A DNA stretch of 6,431 nt from an uncultured Clostridia bacterium (lineage in GTDB: Bacteria; Bacillota; Clostridia; UBA1381), in contig CAKSPN010000107.1 in NCBI GenBank assembly GCA_934481375.1, positions 1 to 6,431 of the forward strand, read 5' to 3'. How positions within the stretch are numbered: position 1 is the stretch's first letter; the number at the start of each line of letters is the position of its first letter. The position numbers and the translations under genes are program-made. The notes below the pieces were generated by a model. It had not been told where the DNA came from, searched no databases, and worked only from the letters and a program-made list of their open reading frames with translations. Below, in pieces: positions 6,293-6,431 of this stretch.

Positions 6293-6361
6293 GTGAACAG
6301 ACGTAAAATGATGGGCAAGTGTATTCTTTGCACAAAATAGAAATTTTTGTGTTTAAAAGTG

Positions 6362-6390
6362 TTGACAAAGGGGAAAATATCTGTTAATAT
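6362..6390 (+). promoter_or_regulatory. Sigma-A-like promoter pointing out of the window
   Basis: TTGACA at 6362-6367, a 17-base spacer and TAATAT at 6385-6390 (four of six matches to the -10). Transcription would begin near 6397 and leave the window within 35 bases. The 139 bases after sigF hold no gene that I can see, so this promoter must serve something beyond 6431. The transcribed stub has only a 4-bp inverted repeat (CTGT/ACAG), too little to call a leader structure. Confidence 0.6.
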
Positions 6391-6431
6391 AAATAAGCTG
6401 TCGTTTGGGAACAGACACAATCAAACAAAAA

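Noticed and set aside
6331..6351. Possible terminator after sigF (CACAAAA / TTTTGTG)
   Set aside because: The 7-bp stem has only two G-C pairs and is followed by TTTAAAAG rather than a T run, so it is unlikely to be an efficient terminator.
1..6431. Mobile elements, CRISPR arrays, tRNA or rRNA genes, or a novel defence-type system
   Set aside because: No transposase, integrase, direct-repeat array, cloverleaf or rRNA sequence could be recognised; the gene content is housekeeping, cell envelope and sporulation.

Overview
The window looks like chromosomal DNA from a spore-forming, low-to-moderate-GC Firmicute, most likely an anaerobic member of the Clostridia. Four things point there: a complete spoIIA sporulation operon (spoIIAA, spoIIAB, sigF), strong GGAGG-type ribosome binding sites, near-consensus sigma-A promoters, and secreted proteins carrying SLH and copper-amine-oxidase-N-like 'stalk' domains, which are abundant in clostridial cell envelopes. 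I cannot name a genus or species.

Left part, minus strand (1-3332). Reading 3281 to 2292 is a secreted lytic transglycosylase with a C-terminal stalk domain. It has its own sigma-A promoter (3304-3332) and an intrinsic terminator (2254-2290). Immediately after it, a new sigma-A promoter (2225-2253) starts a two-gene unit. The first gene is an AraC-family regulator with an N-terminal cupin sensor (2202-1345). The second overlaps it by ATGA and encodes a secreted SLH-domain surface protein that runs off the left edge. This surface-protein gene carries an apparent one-base frameshift around 1247-1249: the signal peptide is in one frame and the remaining 416 codons in the next. It is therefore a pseudogene, a sequencing error or, less likely, a recoded gene.

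Middle, plus strand (3420-4721). A single enolase gene (eno) is divergent from the transglycosylase. All recognisable catalytic and metal-binding motifs are intact, and it ends in a very strong intrinsic terminator.

Right part, plus strand (4727-6292). This is the spoIIA operon. Upstream lie a Spo0A-type box (4727-4733) and a good sigma-H promoter match (4753-4782), as expected for an early sporulation operon. The three genes overlap by 4 bp each and encode the anti-anti-sigma factor, the anti-sigma kinase and the forespore sigma factor sigma-F, a self-contained partner-switching module. After sigF there is a 139-base tail with no gene, holding a sigma-A-like promoter (6362-6390) that points out of the window.

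I see no mobile element, CRISPR array, tRNA, rRNA or clearly novel system. The points most worth checking are the frameshift in the surface-protein gene, its tight coupling to the AraC regulator, and the Spo0A/sigma-H control signals. No gene-free stretch exceeds 300 bases.
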